From: an uncultured Clostridium sp. | GTDB taxonomy: Bacteria; Bacillota; Clostridia; Lachnospirales; Lachnospiraceae | DNA length: 64,000 bases | Assembly: GCA_947253885.1 (NCBI GenBank) | Contig: CAMYAO010000007.1 | Location: forward strand, 42,037-106,036 | Direction: 5' to 3' | In this document: positions 26,431 through 35,477 of the stretch, piece after piece | How positions within the stretch are numbered: position 1 is the first letter of the stretch | How the letters are laid out: every line of letters starts with the position of its first letter | Notes under the pieces: model-generated | Database searches by the model: none | Seen by the model: the letters and a program-made list of their open reading frames with translations, nothing else | What the model was told of the DNA's origin: nothing | Position numbers and translations under genes: made by a program

Positions 26431-26763
26431 GTGTATCGTCATCCATATGTAATGCGTCAGTCGGACGGTGCGTTGTATGTAGTAGGAAAAACCAGGGCAG
26501 AAAGATTTCTTGACAAAGAGGTACAGCAGGAGGTTATGATTTATTCTGTTTCGTTTGCGGCTGTTAATGTCGGGGATACGCCATTGGAAGTCAATATAGA
26601 ACAAGATGCCTGTGTTTTGACAGATGGAATGAGAATAGGGACAATCCCATCCAATGCAATTTATGTAAGAAAAATATTAGTAAAAAAGCGAAAAACAAAA
26701 AAGACTCGGGTGGGTTTTGATATGTATCCAAAATTTCGGACACATATTAATGGATTAGGTTGA
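26431..26763 (+). CDS. Hypothetical protein, possibly the 3' part of a broken gene
   Basis: 110 residues if GTG 26431 is used, without a clear ribosome binding site; the frame is open back to 26413. It includes VIGTIPSNAIYV-like beta-strand sequence and a basic C-terminus (KKRKTKKTRVG). Position and small gap suggest it was once fused to the preceding membrane segment by a frame now lost. A terminator follows at once. I do not recognise the family. Confidence 0.4.
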   Translation: MYRHPYVMRQSDGALYVVGKTRAERFLDKEVQQEVMIYSVSFAAVNVGDTPLEVNIEQDACVLTDGMRIGTIPSNAIYVRKILVKKRKTKKTRVGFDMYPKFRTHINGLG

Positions 26764-26767
26764 CTAT

Positions 26768-26820
26768 ATGGATGCTATCTGTATTATACACATGGCATCC
26801 ATTTTGTTTTTGCTTTTTTA
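26768..26820 (+). terminator. Terminator at the right edge of the island
   Basis: ATGGATGC (26768-26775) pairs perfectly with GCATCCAT (26795-26802), followed by TTTGTTTTTGCTTTTTT. Confidence 0.88.
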
Positions 26821-27299
26821 CATATTACTTTTGTAAAAACTTATTGATTATGTGAAATAGGTAAACAGGAGCGAAAGTAATTCGATTTTTATTCTTTTAT
26901 TTTTAGATCGTAACAATTTGATCTAAAAAATAAAAAAAGCATAGACGATCATTGAAAAGAGAACTAATTTCTTAAGAATTAATATTGGGTTAATCGATGC
27001 CGATCATACAAAGTCGAGCAGTAACAGGAATGAGCAGATACACTGGGATATAATCGATTTTATGTGCTTAAACGGTATTATATTCATATGCGGATAAATA
27101 ATTTACTCTCGATATATAGTTTTAGAGACTAACTTGCCGATTCCTATTTTGCATACAAGTTTTGAGATAAAAAATGATTTTACATTACAAAAATATATAA
27201 TTTATCAAAAAATAGAAAAAATACTGAAAAATAATTGTTTTTATTAAAAAAATCTAGTAAAATATTCCTAACAGATCAAATTGTATTGGAGGAATTAGC
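26821..27299. other. AT-rich gene-less gap with bidirectional hairpin and promoter
   Basis: No coding frame of note in 479 bp. TTTTATTTTTAGATC (26895-26909) and GATCTAAAAAATAAA (26920-26934) form a hairpin with A- and T-runs on both sides, a likely bidirectional terminator. The middle part, about 26940-27180, is AT-rich with no recognised riboswitch. Near the right end, TTGTTT (27235-27240), 17 bases and TAAAAT (27258-27263) form a probable promoter for the EF-G paralogue, whose GGAGG lies at 27289-27293. Confidence 0.55.
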
Positions 27300-29372
27300 A
27301 TGAAGGTATACAGAACAGATCAGATTCGTAATATTGTACTTCTCGGGCATAGCGGTGCCGGAAAAACCACAATGGTGGAAGCTATGGGATATTTGTCTGG
27401 TATGACCAAACGAATGGGGAGTATTACTGACGGAAATACTATAAGTGATTTTGACAAAGAAGAGATTCGAAGAGGTTTTTCGATCGGAACCTCTGTAATT
27501 CCGATTGAATGGGGAGATTGCAAGATCAATATACTGGATACCCCCGGATATTTTGATTTTATCGGAGAAGTGGAGGAAGCGGTATCTGCAGCAGATGCTG
27601 CGATTATTCTGATTAACGGTAAGTCGGGTGTGGAAGTCGGAACGCACAAAGCCTGGGAGATTTGTGAAAAATACAATTTACCGCGACTGATATGTGTAAC
27701 CGGAATGGACGATGACAATGCCAGTTTTCGACAGGCAGTTCTGGATATGCAGGAGATATATGGGAAAAAGTTGGCACCGTTTCATTTGCCGATTCGAGAG
27801 AACGGGAAGTTTGTAGGGTATGTCAACATTATAACAAAAGAGGCAAGTCGATGGACGGATAGTGGAGAGGTTGAGCCTATGGAAGTTCCGGATTACTCCA
27901 ATGAAAATCTGGAAATTTTAAGAGAGACTTTGATGGAGTCTGTGGCGGAAACTTCCGATGAATTTATGGATCGCTACTTTAACGGAGAGGAGTTTTCGGA
28001 AAATGAAATTCGACAGGCATTGCGTGTTAATGTTTTAGACGGAAGCTTGGTGCCGATTTCGATCGCTTCTTCCATCATGGCACAAGGTGTATATACATTA
28101 TTAGATGATATTATAAAGTATGTACCATCTCCGGATCGAAGACAGTGCAAAGGAATTAATGTTAAAACTAATGAAGTATTTGATGCGGATTATGATTTTG
28201 CAAAACCGAAGTCAGCCTATGTGTTTAAAACAATGGTAGATCCGTTTATAGGAAAATATTCTTTTATAAAAGTAAATTCCGGTGTTTTAAAAGGGGACGA
28301 TATTTTAGTAAATGAAGAACATGATGTAGAAGAGCGACTCGGAAAGCTCTATGTTATGTGCGGAAACAAAGCGGTTGAGGTTGAGGAACTTCATGCCGGA
28401 GATATCGGAGCGTTGGCAAAATTGTCGAATGTGCAGACAACGGACACTTTGTCACAAAAAGGGAATCAGATAATGTATATCAAGACTGCGATATCAAAAC
28501 CGTATACGGTAAAGCGGTATAAAGCTCAGAAAGAAGGGGATGAAGATAAAATTTCTCAGGCATTGGCAAGGATTATGCAGGAGGATCTGACCATCAGATC
28601 AGAATATGATAAGGCGAATAGACAATCTCTGTTGTACGGAATCGGAGAGCAGCAACTGGATATAGTGGTAAGTAAACTGCAGGAACGTTATAAAGTGGGA
28701 ATCGTTTTAGATAGACCTAGAATTGCTTATAAGGAGACCATTCTAAAGAAAGCGGATGTAGATCACAAATATAAGAAGCAATCCGGAGGACACGGTCAGT
28801 ACGGACATGTGAAAATGACATTCGAACCTTCCGGAGATTTGGAAACTCCTTATGTATTTGAACAGACGGTAGTGGGGGGAGCAGTTCCGAAAAACTACTT
28901 CCCGGCAGTTGAAAAAGGTTTGGCGGAGTCAGTGCTGGAAGGTGCTTTGGCGGGATATCCGGTAGTCGGGGTAAAGGCAACTCTATATGACGGCTCTTAT
29001 CATCCGGTAGATTCATCGGAGATGGCATTTAAAACAGCAACGATTCAGGCATTTAAGAAAGGATTTATGGAGGCGACTCCGGTTTTATTGGAGCCTATTG
29101 TATCGATTCATGTGATTGTACCGGATAAATATACCGGAGATGTAATGGGAGATTTTAATAAACGTCGAGGGCGTGTTTTGGGTATGAATCCGACAGAAAA
29201 CGGTTTGCAGGAAATTGTAGTAGAAGCACCGCAGGCTGTATTGGACGGATATAATACAACCTTACGTTCTATGACAGGCGGAGCGGGTACGTATTCCTAT
29301 GAATTTGTCAGATATGAACAAGCTCCGAAAGAAGTACAGGATGCGGAAGCAAAAGCACATGAAGCATCATAA
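27300..29372 (+). CDS. Elongation factor G paralogue
   Basis: 690 residues with the EF-G/TetM domain order: G domain, domain II, domain III, a domain IV with SGGHGQYGHVKMTFEP, and domain V ending near GAGTYSYEF. The P-loop is GHSGAGKTT (16-24) and G3 DTPG is present near 80. G4, normally NKxD, reads TGMD (134-137), so guanine specificity may differ. This is not the canonical fusA, which normally follows rpsL-rpsG; it is the stand-alone paralogue seen in many Clostridia, of unclear role. It has its own promoter and terminator. Confidence 0.85.
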   Translation: MKVYRTDQIRNIVLLGHSGAGKTTMVEAMGYLSGMTKRMGSITDGNTISDFDKEEIRRGFSIGTSVIPIEWGDCKINILDTPGYFDFIGEVEEAVSAADAAIILINGKSGVEVGTHKAWEICEKYNLPRLICVTGMDDDNASFRQAVLDMQEIYGKKLAPFHLPIRENGKFVGYVNIITKEASRWTDSGEVEPMEVPDYSNENLEILRETLMESVAETSDEFMDRYFNGEEFSENEIRQALRVNVLDGSLVPISIASSIMAQGVYTLLDDIIKYVPSPDRRQCKGINVKTNEVFDADYDFAKPKSAYVFKTMVDPFIGKYSFIKVNSGVLKGDDILVNEEHDVEERLGKLYVMCGNKAVEVEELHAGDIGALAKLSNVQTTDTLSQKGNQIMYIKTAISKPYTVKRYKAQKEGDEDKISQALARIMQEDLTIRSEYDKANRQSLLYGIGEQQLDIVVSKLQERYKVGIVLDRPRIAYKETILKKADVDHKYKKQSGGHGQYGHVKMTFEPSGDLETPYVFEQTVVGGAVPKNYFPAVEKGLAESVLEGALAGYPVVGVKATLYDGSYHPVDSSEMAFKTATIQAFKKGFMEATPVLLEPIVSIHVIVPDKYTGDVMGDFNKRRGRVLGMNPTENGLQEIVVEAPQAVLDGYNTTLRSMTGGAGTYSYEFVRYEQAPKEVQDAEAKAHEAS

Positions 29373-29381
29373 TTTCTATAC

Positions 29382-29416
29382 AAAGAGACAGGAGAAAGAC
29401 TTTCTCCTGTCTCTTT
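29382..29416 (+). terminator. Terminator after the EF-G paralogue
   Basis: A perfect 16-bp stem, AAAGAGACAGGAGAAA (29382-29397) with TTTCTCCTGTCTCTTT (29401-29416), with a 3-base loop. The T-run is short. Confidence 0.85.
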
Positions 29417-29442
29417 GCCTTGCTCGGAATCAATCAGGTATC

Positions 29443-29470
29443 TTGACAAATATAGGGGTTATGATAAACT
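29443..29470 (+). promoter_or_regulatory. Promoter of leuS
   Basis: Perfect TTGACA (29443-29448), a 16-base spacer and TAAACT (29465-29470). The leader to leuS is only about 55 bases, too short for a T-box. Confidence 0.55.
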
Positions 29471-29530
29471 TTTATAAGTATGCAGAATTGGGTGAATTTA
29501 TACCTATAATGCGAATAGAAGGGAGAAATC

Positions 29531-31942
29531 ATGGCAATACCTTACAACCATAGAGAAATTGAAAAAAAATGGCATGATATTTGGGAAGAAAACCCGATCA
29601 ATATTGATGATGGAAAAAAAGAGAAATACTATTGTTTAGATATGTTTCCATATCCTTCCGGAAACGGTCTTCATGTAGGACATTGGAGAGGGTATGTTAT
29701 TTCTGATGTTTGGAGTCGTTATAAGATGCTTCAGGGTTATTACCTGATCCATCCGATGGGCTGGGATGCATTCGGTCTTCCGGCTGAAAATTATGCAATT
29801 AAAATGGGAATTCACCCAAGTATTTCAACAGCGGACAACATAAAAAATATCAAACGTCAGATTAATGAGATTGCTGCAATTTATGATTGGGATATGGAGG
29901 TAAATACGACAGATCCCGATTTCTATAAATGGACTCAGTGGATTTTTGTAAAGATGTTTAAAGAAGGATTGGCATATCAGAAAGAGATGCCGATTAACTG
30001 GTGTCCTTCTTGTAAAACCGGTCTGGCAAATGAAGAAGTGGTAGATGGAAAATGTGAACGCTGCGGATCGGAAGTTACAAAAAAGAATCTAAACCAGTGG
30101 ATGCTGAAGATTACAAAATATGCCGATCGTTTATTGGCGGATCTGGATAAATTAGATTGGCCTGAAAAAGTAAAGAAAATGCAGGCGGACTGGATCGGAA
30201 AGAGTCACGGTGCAGAAGTGGATTTTGCAGTTGACGGAAGAGAAGAGTTTATTAAAGTATATACTACTCGTCCGGATACCTTATATGGAGCGACCTTTTT
30301 AGTGCTTGCACCGGAACACAGTCTGGCAAAAGAACTGGCGACAAAAGACACCAGAGAAGAGGTGGAGTCTTATATTTATCAGGCTTCCATGAAATCTTCT
30401 GTCGATCGGTTACAGGACAAAGAAAAAACGGGCGTTTTTACCGGATCTTATGCAGTCAATCCTTTAAACGGTGAAAAATTGCCGATTTGGCTATCGGATT
30501 ATGTATTGGCAGATTACGGAACTGGGGCGATTATGTGTGTTCCCGCACATGATGATCGCGACTTTGAGTTTGCAACAAAGTTTGATATTCCGATCATACA
30601 GGTAATCGCAAAAGAGGAAGAAGAACAAAAACCTCTTACCGAAGCATATACACAGCCCTCCGGTATTATGATCAATTCCGGAGAATGGAACGGAATGGAA
30701 TCATCCGTATTAAAAAAAGAAGCCCCTAAAATAATCGAAGCAAAGGGATTTGGGAAAGCGACTACTAATTATAAGCTTCGTGATTGGGTTTTTTCGCGCC
30801 AAAGATATTGGGGAGAACCTATCCCGATTATCCATTGCCCGGATTGCGGAGCAGTTCCGGTACCGGAAGATCAGTTGCCGTTATTATTGCCGGATGTAGA
30901 GTCCTACGAGCCGACCGGAACCGGAGAATCACCATTGGCAGATATAGAAGAGTGGGTCAATACTACCTGTCCGGTTTGTGGAAAGCCGGCAAAAAGAGAG
31001 ACCAATACTATGCCTCAATGGGCAGGGTCCTCATGGTATTTCCTGCGTTATATAGACAGTAAAAATTCAGAGGAATTAGTATCCAGAGAAAAAGCGGATA
31101 AGTACCTTCCGGTGGATATGTATATCGGTGGTGTGGAGCATGCGGTACTTCATCTTTTATACTCTCGATTCTATACAAAATTTTTAAATGATATAGGAGT
31201 AATTGATTTTGATGAACCGTTTAAAAAGTTATTTAATCAAGGGATGATAACCGGAAAAAACGGAATTAAAATGAGTAAATCAAAGGGAAATGTAATTTCT
31301 CCGGACGATTTGGTACAGGAGTACGGTTGTGATGCACTTCGGCTTTATGAATTGTTTGTCGGACCTCCGGAACTGGATTCCGAATGGGATGAACGAGGTA
31401 TAGACGGTGTATATCGGTTTATCAAACGTTTGTGGAAATTGGTCTTGGATTATAAGGATTCTGATATAAAACCGACAAAGGAACTGACAAAGATCAGAAA
31501 TAAAATGATCTATGATATTACAACTCGTTTGGATACTTTCAGTTTGAATACGGTTATCTCCGGATTTATGGAGTATAACAATGGACTGATCGAATTGTCT
31601 AAAAAAGAGGGAGTAGATAAAGAGACGTTAGAAGCATTTGTGATTTTGCTGGCACCGTTTGCACCTCATATCGGAGAAGAGTTGTATCAGCAGCTTGGTC
31701 ATACGGATTCTGTTTTCCATGCAAGTTGGCCTGCTTATGATGAAGAGGCAATGAAAGAGGATGAAATTGAAATTGCGGTTCAGATAAACGGGAAAACAAA
31801 GACAGTTGTGACCATTCCGGCAGATGCTTCCAAAGAAGAAGCGATTTCGGCAGGAAAAACTGCATTAGGAAGCAAGCTTTCAGGTTCTATTATAAAAGAA
31901 ATTTATGTTCCGGGACGTATTATCAATATTGTAGCAAAATAA
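29531..31942 (+). CDS. leuS: Leucyl-tRNA synthetase
   Basis: Class I synthetase, 803 residues. The HIGH-type motif appears as HVGHW near residue 47 after MFPYPSGNGL. A zinc knuckle (CPSCKTGLANEEVVDGKCERC) and the CP1 editing domain (about 220-410, with TTRPDTLYGATF) follow, then a second cysteine pair set (CPDCG...CPVCG), KMSKSKGNV and the anticodon-binding and C-terminal domains. AAGGGAG precedes the ATG. It is a monocistronic gene with promoter and terminator. Confidence 0.98.
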   Translation: MAIPYNHREIEKKWHDIWEENPINIDDGKKEKYYCLDMFPYPSGNGLHVGHWRGYVISDVWSRYKMLQGYYLIHPMGWDAFGLPAENYAIKMGIHPSISTADNIKNIKRQINEIAAIYDWDMEVNTTDPDFYKWTQWIFVKMFKEGLAYQKEMPINWCPSCKTGLANEEVVDGKCERCGSEVTKKNLNQWMLKITKYADRLLADLDKLDWPEKVKKMQADWIGKSHGAEVDFAVDGREEFIKVYTTRPDTLYGATFLVLAPEHSLAKELATKDTREEVESYIYQASMKSSVDRLQDKEKTGVFTGSYAVNPLNGEKLPIWLSDYVLADYGTGAIMCVPAHDDRDFEFATKFDIPIIQVIAKEEEEQKPLTEAYTQPSGIMINSGEWNGMESSVLKKEAPKIIEAKGFGKATTNYKLRDWVFSRQRYWGEPIPIIHCPDCGAVPVPEDQLPLLLPDVESYEPTGTGESPLADIEEWVNTTCPVCGKPAKRETNTMPQWAGSSWYFLRYIDSKNSEELVSREKADKYLPVDMYIGGVEHAVLHLLYSRFYTKFLNDIGVIDFDEPFKKLFNQGMITGKNGIKMSKSKGNVISPDDLVQEYGCDALRLYELFVGPPELDSEWDERGIDGVYRFIKRLWKLVLDYKDSDIKPTKELTKIRNKMIYDITTRLDTFSLNTVISGFMEYNNGLIELSKKEGVDKETLEAFVILLAPFAPHIGEELYQQLGHTDSVFHASWPAYDEEAMKEDEIEIAVQINGKTKTVVTIPADASKEEAISAGKTALGSKLSGSIIKEIYVPGRIINIVAK

Positions 31943-31976
31943 AAAACAGTTGCGACAGAATAGTGGAAAATTCCAT

Positions 31977-32041
31977 GATATGCTCCCTTTATGATGAAAC
32001 AGTGTTTATTATTTCACTGTCTCTCATAAAGGGGGCATATC
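31977..32041. terminator. Bidirectional terminator between leuS and the hydrogenase module
   Basis: GATATGCTCCCTTTATGA (from 31977) pairs with TCATAAAGGGGGCATATC (to 32041), with an inner ACAGTG/CACTGT stem. It sits between convergent genes and can serve both. Confidence 0.8.
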
Positions 32042-32061
32042 ACTTTTTCTGATGCAGCTGT

Positions 32062-33351
32062 TTATTTTTTGTCTTCTGTATGCATTTGACTGTAAAATCC
32101 TCTCAGAAGATAGATACAATTTTCTCTTTTTGCACCGGAAACTCCTTTTACAATGTCCTCTGCAAGAGTGCGACATGTAGGTGCTCCGCAGGAGCCGCAG
32201 TCTAATTGAGGCAGAGTTTTTAAAAACTCATCTACCTGATTCAGCTTGGTCATACTGTCTACCATATCTTCTCCCAGAAGAAAGACAGGTTCGTATTGTA
32301 CCGGTTTTGTCCAATCGGCATCAATTTGACAGGTATGACGGAATAAATTGACAGAATCAGAGGAGGACGGAGCATTTTCCTCCAGTTTTTTTATTTTAGC
32401 CCCCGCAATATAAGGGTTTTCTATATTCAGGACTCCTCCGACACACCCTGCACTGCAACCGTTCAGTTCTACAAATTCCAAATCGTTCGGAATGCGTCCA
32501 TCTTCAATTTCTTCCAATACTCTGATTACATTTTCAATTCCGTCTGCAGCTAAAAAATTGGATACCTTCATATTAGAGGCTTCTGAACAGGTAGTCCCCC
32601 ATCCGATTCCGATCTTGGCCGCTCTGGAGAGAGGTTTCGGATCTTTTGAAACTTCATTCATTGCTACAATCAGTTCCGGATAAATATCCTTCATAGCTAA
32701 AGCATGATCAATTGCGGAACTGGGAATTCCAAGCGGAGATTTGATATATGCAATCTGTGCGGGACAGGGAGCAATATAGATCAGTCCGATTTTTTCTTAC
32801 GAGAGTCCTGTCTTTTTTACTACCTGCTGCAAAGCGGCGTCAGTGGGAATTTCCGCAGGAGGGATTAGCGGCAGGAGATTGTGAATCAAATTCGGAAATC
32901 GTACACGAATCAGCCGTTCTACAGAAGGACAGGTAGAATTGATCCATGGTCGAGTGCCTGAATGCTCTTTTACATAGCTTCTCGCAACTTCGGAATAATA
33001 TTCACAAGCATATCCGATTTCAAATACCTGATCAAATCCCATATGTAAGAATGCGGTCAGTAAAATATTGATATCGGTCAGATTGTTGACTTGTCCGTAT
33101 ATGGATGGATCCAACAGGGCGATTGTATGATCGTACTGCTCTATGACCTCGAAGTGATCCCGATGAGCCTGCTTTGCCTGATGCGGACAGTGCAGGATAC
33201 ACTCTGCACAATCAATGCAGAATTCTTTTATTATTTGTGCTTTTCCATTCCGTACCCGTATAGCCTGTGTCGGACAACGTTTTAAGCAGTGAATACATCC
33301 TTTGCATCGATCCTTTTCCAAATATACGGAATGATAAAATTTATTCTCCAT
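32062..33351 (-). pseudogene. [FeFe]-hydrogenase-like protein, interrupted by an in-frame TAA
   Basis: Read through, 429 residues. Two N-terminal [4Fe-4S] motifs (CKGCIHCLKRCP, CIDCAECILHCP) precede a hydrogenase large-subunit domain with L1 NSTCPSVE, L2 APCPAQIAYIKSP and L3 NGCSAGCVGG. A C-terminal [4Fe-4S] motif DCGSCGAPTC follows. L1 lacks the proton-relay cysteine of catalytic enzymes (TSCCPGW), as in sensory-type relatives. Codon 185 is TAA (32797-32799); the frame continues unchanged after it, through conserved sequence, to 32062. So this is a nonsense mutation, a sequencing error or readthrough, not a frameshift. Re-initiation at ATG 32692-32694 would make only the C-terminal part. It directly follows the HATPase gene. 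Confidence 0.8.
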
Positions 33352-33353
33352 AA

Positions 33354-33776
33354 TTACTTTAATTGAATACACATAGTTACAGTTGTTCCAATTCCCAAGG
33401 CGGAATTAATTTCTATATTGTCACAGGATTTTTTCATATTCGGCAACCCCATACCTGCACCGAAGCCCATAGAAATCACTTTATCACTTGCAGTGGAAAA
33501 TCCCTCCTGAAAGGCTTGTTCGATATCAGGAATACCGGGACCGTTGTCTGTGAGGGTAATGGTAATAGCTTCGGGAGAGATCTCAACAGTGATCTGACCG
33601 CCGTGGGCATGAATTACCATATTGATCTCTCCCTCGTACATTGCGATCGCAACTCTTCGAATAATATCCGGAGAGATATTCATCAGTTTCAATTTCTTTT
33701 TCAGATCACTGCTGGCATTGCCGGCATTTGAAAAATCATCCGGAAGAACAGTATAGGTATATGTTAAATTACTCAT
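33354..33776 (-). CDS. HATPase-domain protein (anti-sigma/serine kinase-like)
   Basis: 140 residues with the GHKL ATPase boxes: an N-box helix (MYEGEINMVIHAHGG), DNGPGIPDIE as G1 and GFGAGMGLPNMKKS as G2. This matches the stand-alone ATP-binding family related to RsbW/SpoIIAB. It starts 9 bases after the DRTGG gene and ends 2 bases before the hydrogenase-like gene, so the three are one operon. In Clostridia this trio recurs and is thought to act in redox or hydrogen signalling; the partner is unknown. Confidence 0.82.
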   Translation of the reverse strand: MSNLTYTYTVLPDDFSNAGNASSDLKKKLKLMNISPDIIRRVAIAMYEGEINMVIHAHGGQITVEISPEAITITLTDNGPGIPDIEQAFQEGFSTASDKVISMGFGAGMGLPNMKKSCDNIEINSALGIGTTVTMCIQLK

Positions 33777-33785
33777 AAGACAGTA

Positions 33786-34124
33786 TTACGCTTTCAATCC
33801 ATTTGCATATAAAATACCGGAAGCTTCAAACAGATTGTATTCGGTTGACATGACACAGAGGTTATGTTTATGTGCCAGATCGCTAATCTCATCGGAAGGA
33901 GCCTTCCCTCTGGTAAAGATTACCAGAGACAAATCTTTGATCTCAGCAGTACGAATTACTTGAGTATTTACCAGTCCGGTAAGTAAGACGGAATTGTTAT
34001 GAGCAAAAGCAAGCACATCACTCATCATATCGGCTGAAAAAGCGTACTCGACCTCTAAGTCCAATCGGGCACCAGGAATACAAACAGTTGCATGTAATAG
34101 TTCTTGGATTTGTTTTAATGTCAT
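33786..34124 (-). CDS. DRTGG-domain protein
   Basis: 112 residues, TAGGAGG before ATG 34124. The sequence (MTLKQIQELLHATVCIPGAR, ADMMSDVLAF, LLTGLVNTQVIRTAEI) matches small DRTGG-domain proteins, a fold also found in PTA and CBS proteins and thought to bind small ligands. It is first in the minus-strand operon with the HATPase and hydrogenase-like genes, which suggests a ligand- or redox-sensing part. Confidence 0.8.
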   Translation of the reverse strand: MTLKQIQELLHATVCIPGARLDLEVEYAFSADMMSDVLAFAHNNSVLLTGLVNTQVIRTAEIKDLSLVIFTRGKAPSDEISDLAHKHNLCVMSTEYNLFEASGILYANGLKA

Positions 34125-34150
34125 ATGTTATCCTCCTAAATTGTTTTTTT

Positions 34151-34179
34151 AGAGTACCATATATCTGAGAAATGAGCAA
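34151..34179 (-). promoter_or_regulatory. Possible promoter of the DRTGG operon
   Basis: On the minus strand: TTGCTC (34179-34174), a 17-base spacer and TACTCT (34156-34151). The match to consensus is modest; position 27 bases before the start codon fits. Confidence 0.35.
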
Positions 34180-34205
34180 TTTGTTTGTTATAATTGTAAG
34201 ATATT

Positions 34206-34234
34206 TTGACATTAATGCTTTAGATTGTTAAAAT
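34206..34234 (+). promoter_or_regulatory. Sigma-A promoter of isocitrate dehydrogenase
   Basis: Perfect TTGACA (34206-34211), a 17-base spacer and TAAAAT (34229-34234), divergent from the DRTGG operon. Confidence 0.75.
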
Positions 34235-34274
34235 AATGAACGAATATAGTTTACGAACAGGTCGGAGGAGAAAA

Positions 34275-35477
34275 ATGAACAAAATTAAGATGATAACCCC
34301 ATTAGTGGAAATGGATGGAGATGAGATGACCCGAATTTTATGGAAATATATTAAGGAGGAGTTATTACTTCCGTTTATTGATTTGAAAACGGAGTATTAT
34401 GATTTGGGTCTGGCATATAGAAATGAAACGAAAGACAGAGTGACCTTTGATGCGGCAAAAGCAACTGAAAAATACGGTGTAGCAGTGAAATGTGCTACAA
34501 TCACTCCAAATGCAGCCCGTGTAAAAGAGTATGATCTGGATGAAATGTGGAAAAGTCCAAACGGTACAATCCGAGCAATTTTAGACGGAACCGTATTTCG
34601 TGCACCGATTATCGTAAAAGGAATCGATCCTTGTGTCCGCAATTGGAAAAAGCCGATCACAATCGCAAGACATGCTTACGGAGATGTATATAAAAATGCA
34701 GAAATGAAAATTCCTGCAGCTGGGAAGGTTGAGTTGGTCTATACGGCAAAAGACGGCAGTCAGATCAAAGAATTGATCCATGAATTTACCGGAGAGGGTG
34801 TTGTTCAGGGACAGCATAATATTACAAAATCGATTGAAAGCTTTGCGTATGCGTGTTTTAACTACGCATTGGATACAAAACAGGATCTTTGGTTTGCTAC
34901 AAAGGATACTATTTCAAAAAAATACGATCATACATTTAAGGATATTTTTCAGGATATTTACACAAGAGAATATGAAGATAAATTTGCAGCGGCGGGAATC
35001 ACTTATTTTTATACTTTAATTGATGATGCGGTAGCCAGAACGATGAAATCAGAAGGCGGATACATTTGGGCATGCAAGAATTATGACGGAGATGTAATGT
35101 CGGACATGATTTCTTCTGCATTCGGTTCTCTTGCCATGATGACATCTGTATTGGTATCTCCTTCCGGAGTATATGAGTATGAAGCAGCGCACGGAACAGT
35201 ACAGAGACACTATTATAAGCACTTAAACGGAGAAGAGACTTCTACCAATTCGGTTGCAACTATCTTTGCATGGTCCGGTGCATTGAGAAAACGAGGGGAA
35301 ATTGATGAAATATCGGAACTGACAACATTTGCAGATCAATTGGAAGAAGCTACCATTGCAACTATTGAATCGGGCAAGATGACAAAAGATCTGGCATTGA
35401 TCACAAGTATAGAAAATCCGACGGTATTAAATAGCCTGGATTTCATAAAAGCAATTAGGGAGAATATAAAGAGATAA
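34275..35477 (+). CDS. icd: NADP-dependent isocitrate dehydrogenase (eukaryote-like type)
   Basis: 400 residues. ATG 34275 has GGAGG upstream; the ATG at 34236 lies before the site. The N-terminal MDGDEMTRILW and the later ATITPNAARVKEYDLDEMWK, SPNGTIRAILDGTVFRAPI and EAAHGTVQRHYYKH show the dimeric NADP-IDH subfamily found in eukaryotes and some anaerobes, rather than E. coli Icd. It converts isocitrate to 2-oxoglutarate for glutamate synthesis. The stop overlaps the next start by one base (TAATG). Confidence 0.95.
   Translation: MNKIKMITPLVEMDGDEMTRILWKYIKEELLLPFIDLKTEYYDLGLAYRNETKDRVTFDAAKATEKYGVAVKCATITPNAARVKEYDLDEMWKSPNGTIRAILDGTVFRAPIIVKGIDPCVRNWKKPITIARHAYGDVYKNAEMKIPAAGKVELVYTAKDGSQIKELIHEFTGEGVVQGQHNITKSIESFAYACFNYALDTKQDLWFATKDTISKKYDHTFKDIFQDIYTREYEDKFAAAGITYFYTLIDDAVARTMKSEGGYIWACKNYDGDVMSDMISSAFGSLAMMTSVLVSPSGVYEYEAAHGTVQRHYYKHLNGEETSTNSVATIFAWSGALRKRGEIDEISELTTFADQLEEATIATIESGKMTKDLALITSIENPTVLNSLDFIKAIRENIKR

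Larger units (their letters stand above)
11640..26820. mobile_element. Mosaic accessory island (prophage, satellite-like and foreign pieces)
   Basis: Between queA and the EF-G paralogue, all the intact genes are core and run in operons; inside this interval almost everything is truncated, frameshifted, duplicated or phage-derived. Contents in order: permease remnant, tape-measure start, major tail protein end, tail chaperone, amidase and lipoprotein, second tape-measure start, small terminase remnant, hypothetical, primase-helicase, XRE and IS3 remnants, giant adhesin, two small unknown frames. Two direct repeats link the parts. No integrase, attachment site or tRNA target is visible. The limits are set by terminators, not by proven junctions. 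Confidence 0.6.

Noticed and set aside
26821..27234. Riboswitch or small RNA in the gap before the EF-G paralogue
   Set aside because: AT-rich with one bidirectional hairpin; no recognisable aptamer core or promoter-terminator pair for a separate RNA.
29401..29530. T-box riboswitch before leuS
   Set aside because: The leader is only about 55-60 bases after the promoter and has no T-box sequence or specifier stem.
33363..33731. 122-codon plus-strand frame opposite the HATPase gene
   Set aside because: Antisense shadow of a gene with clear GHKL motifs; no start signal.
34222..34245. Rex operator (TTGTTAA half site) between the DRTGG operon and icd
   Set aside because: Only one half matches; the second half does not resemble TTAACAA, so it is no better than chance in AT-rich DNA.
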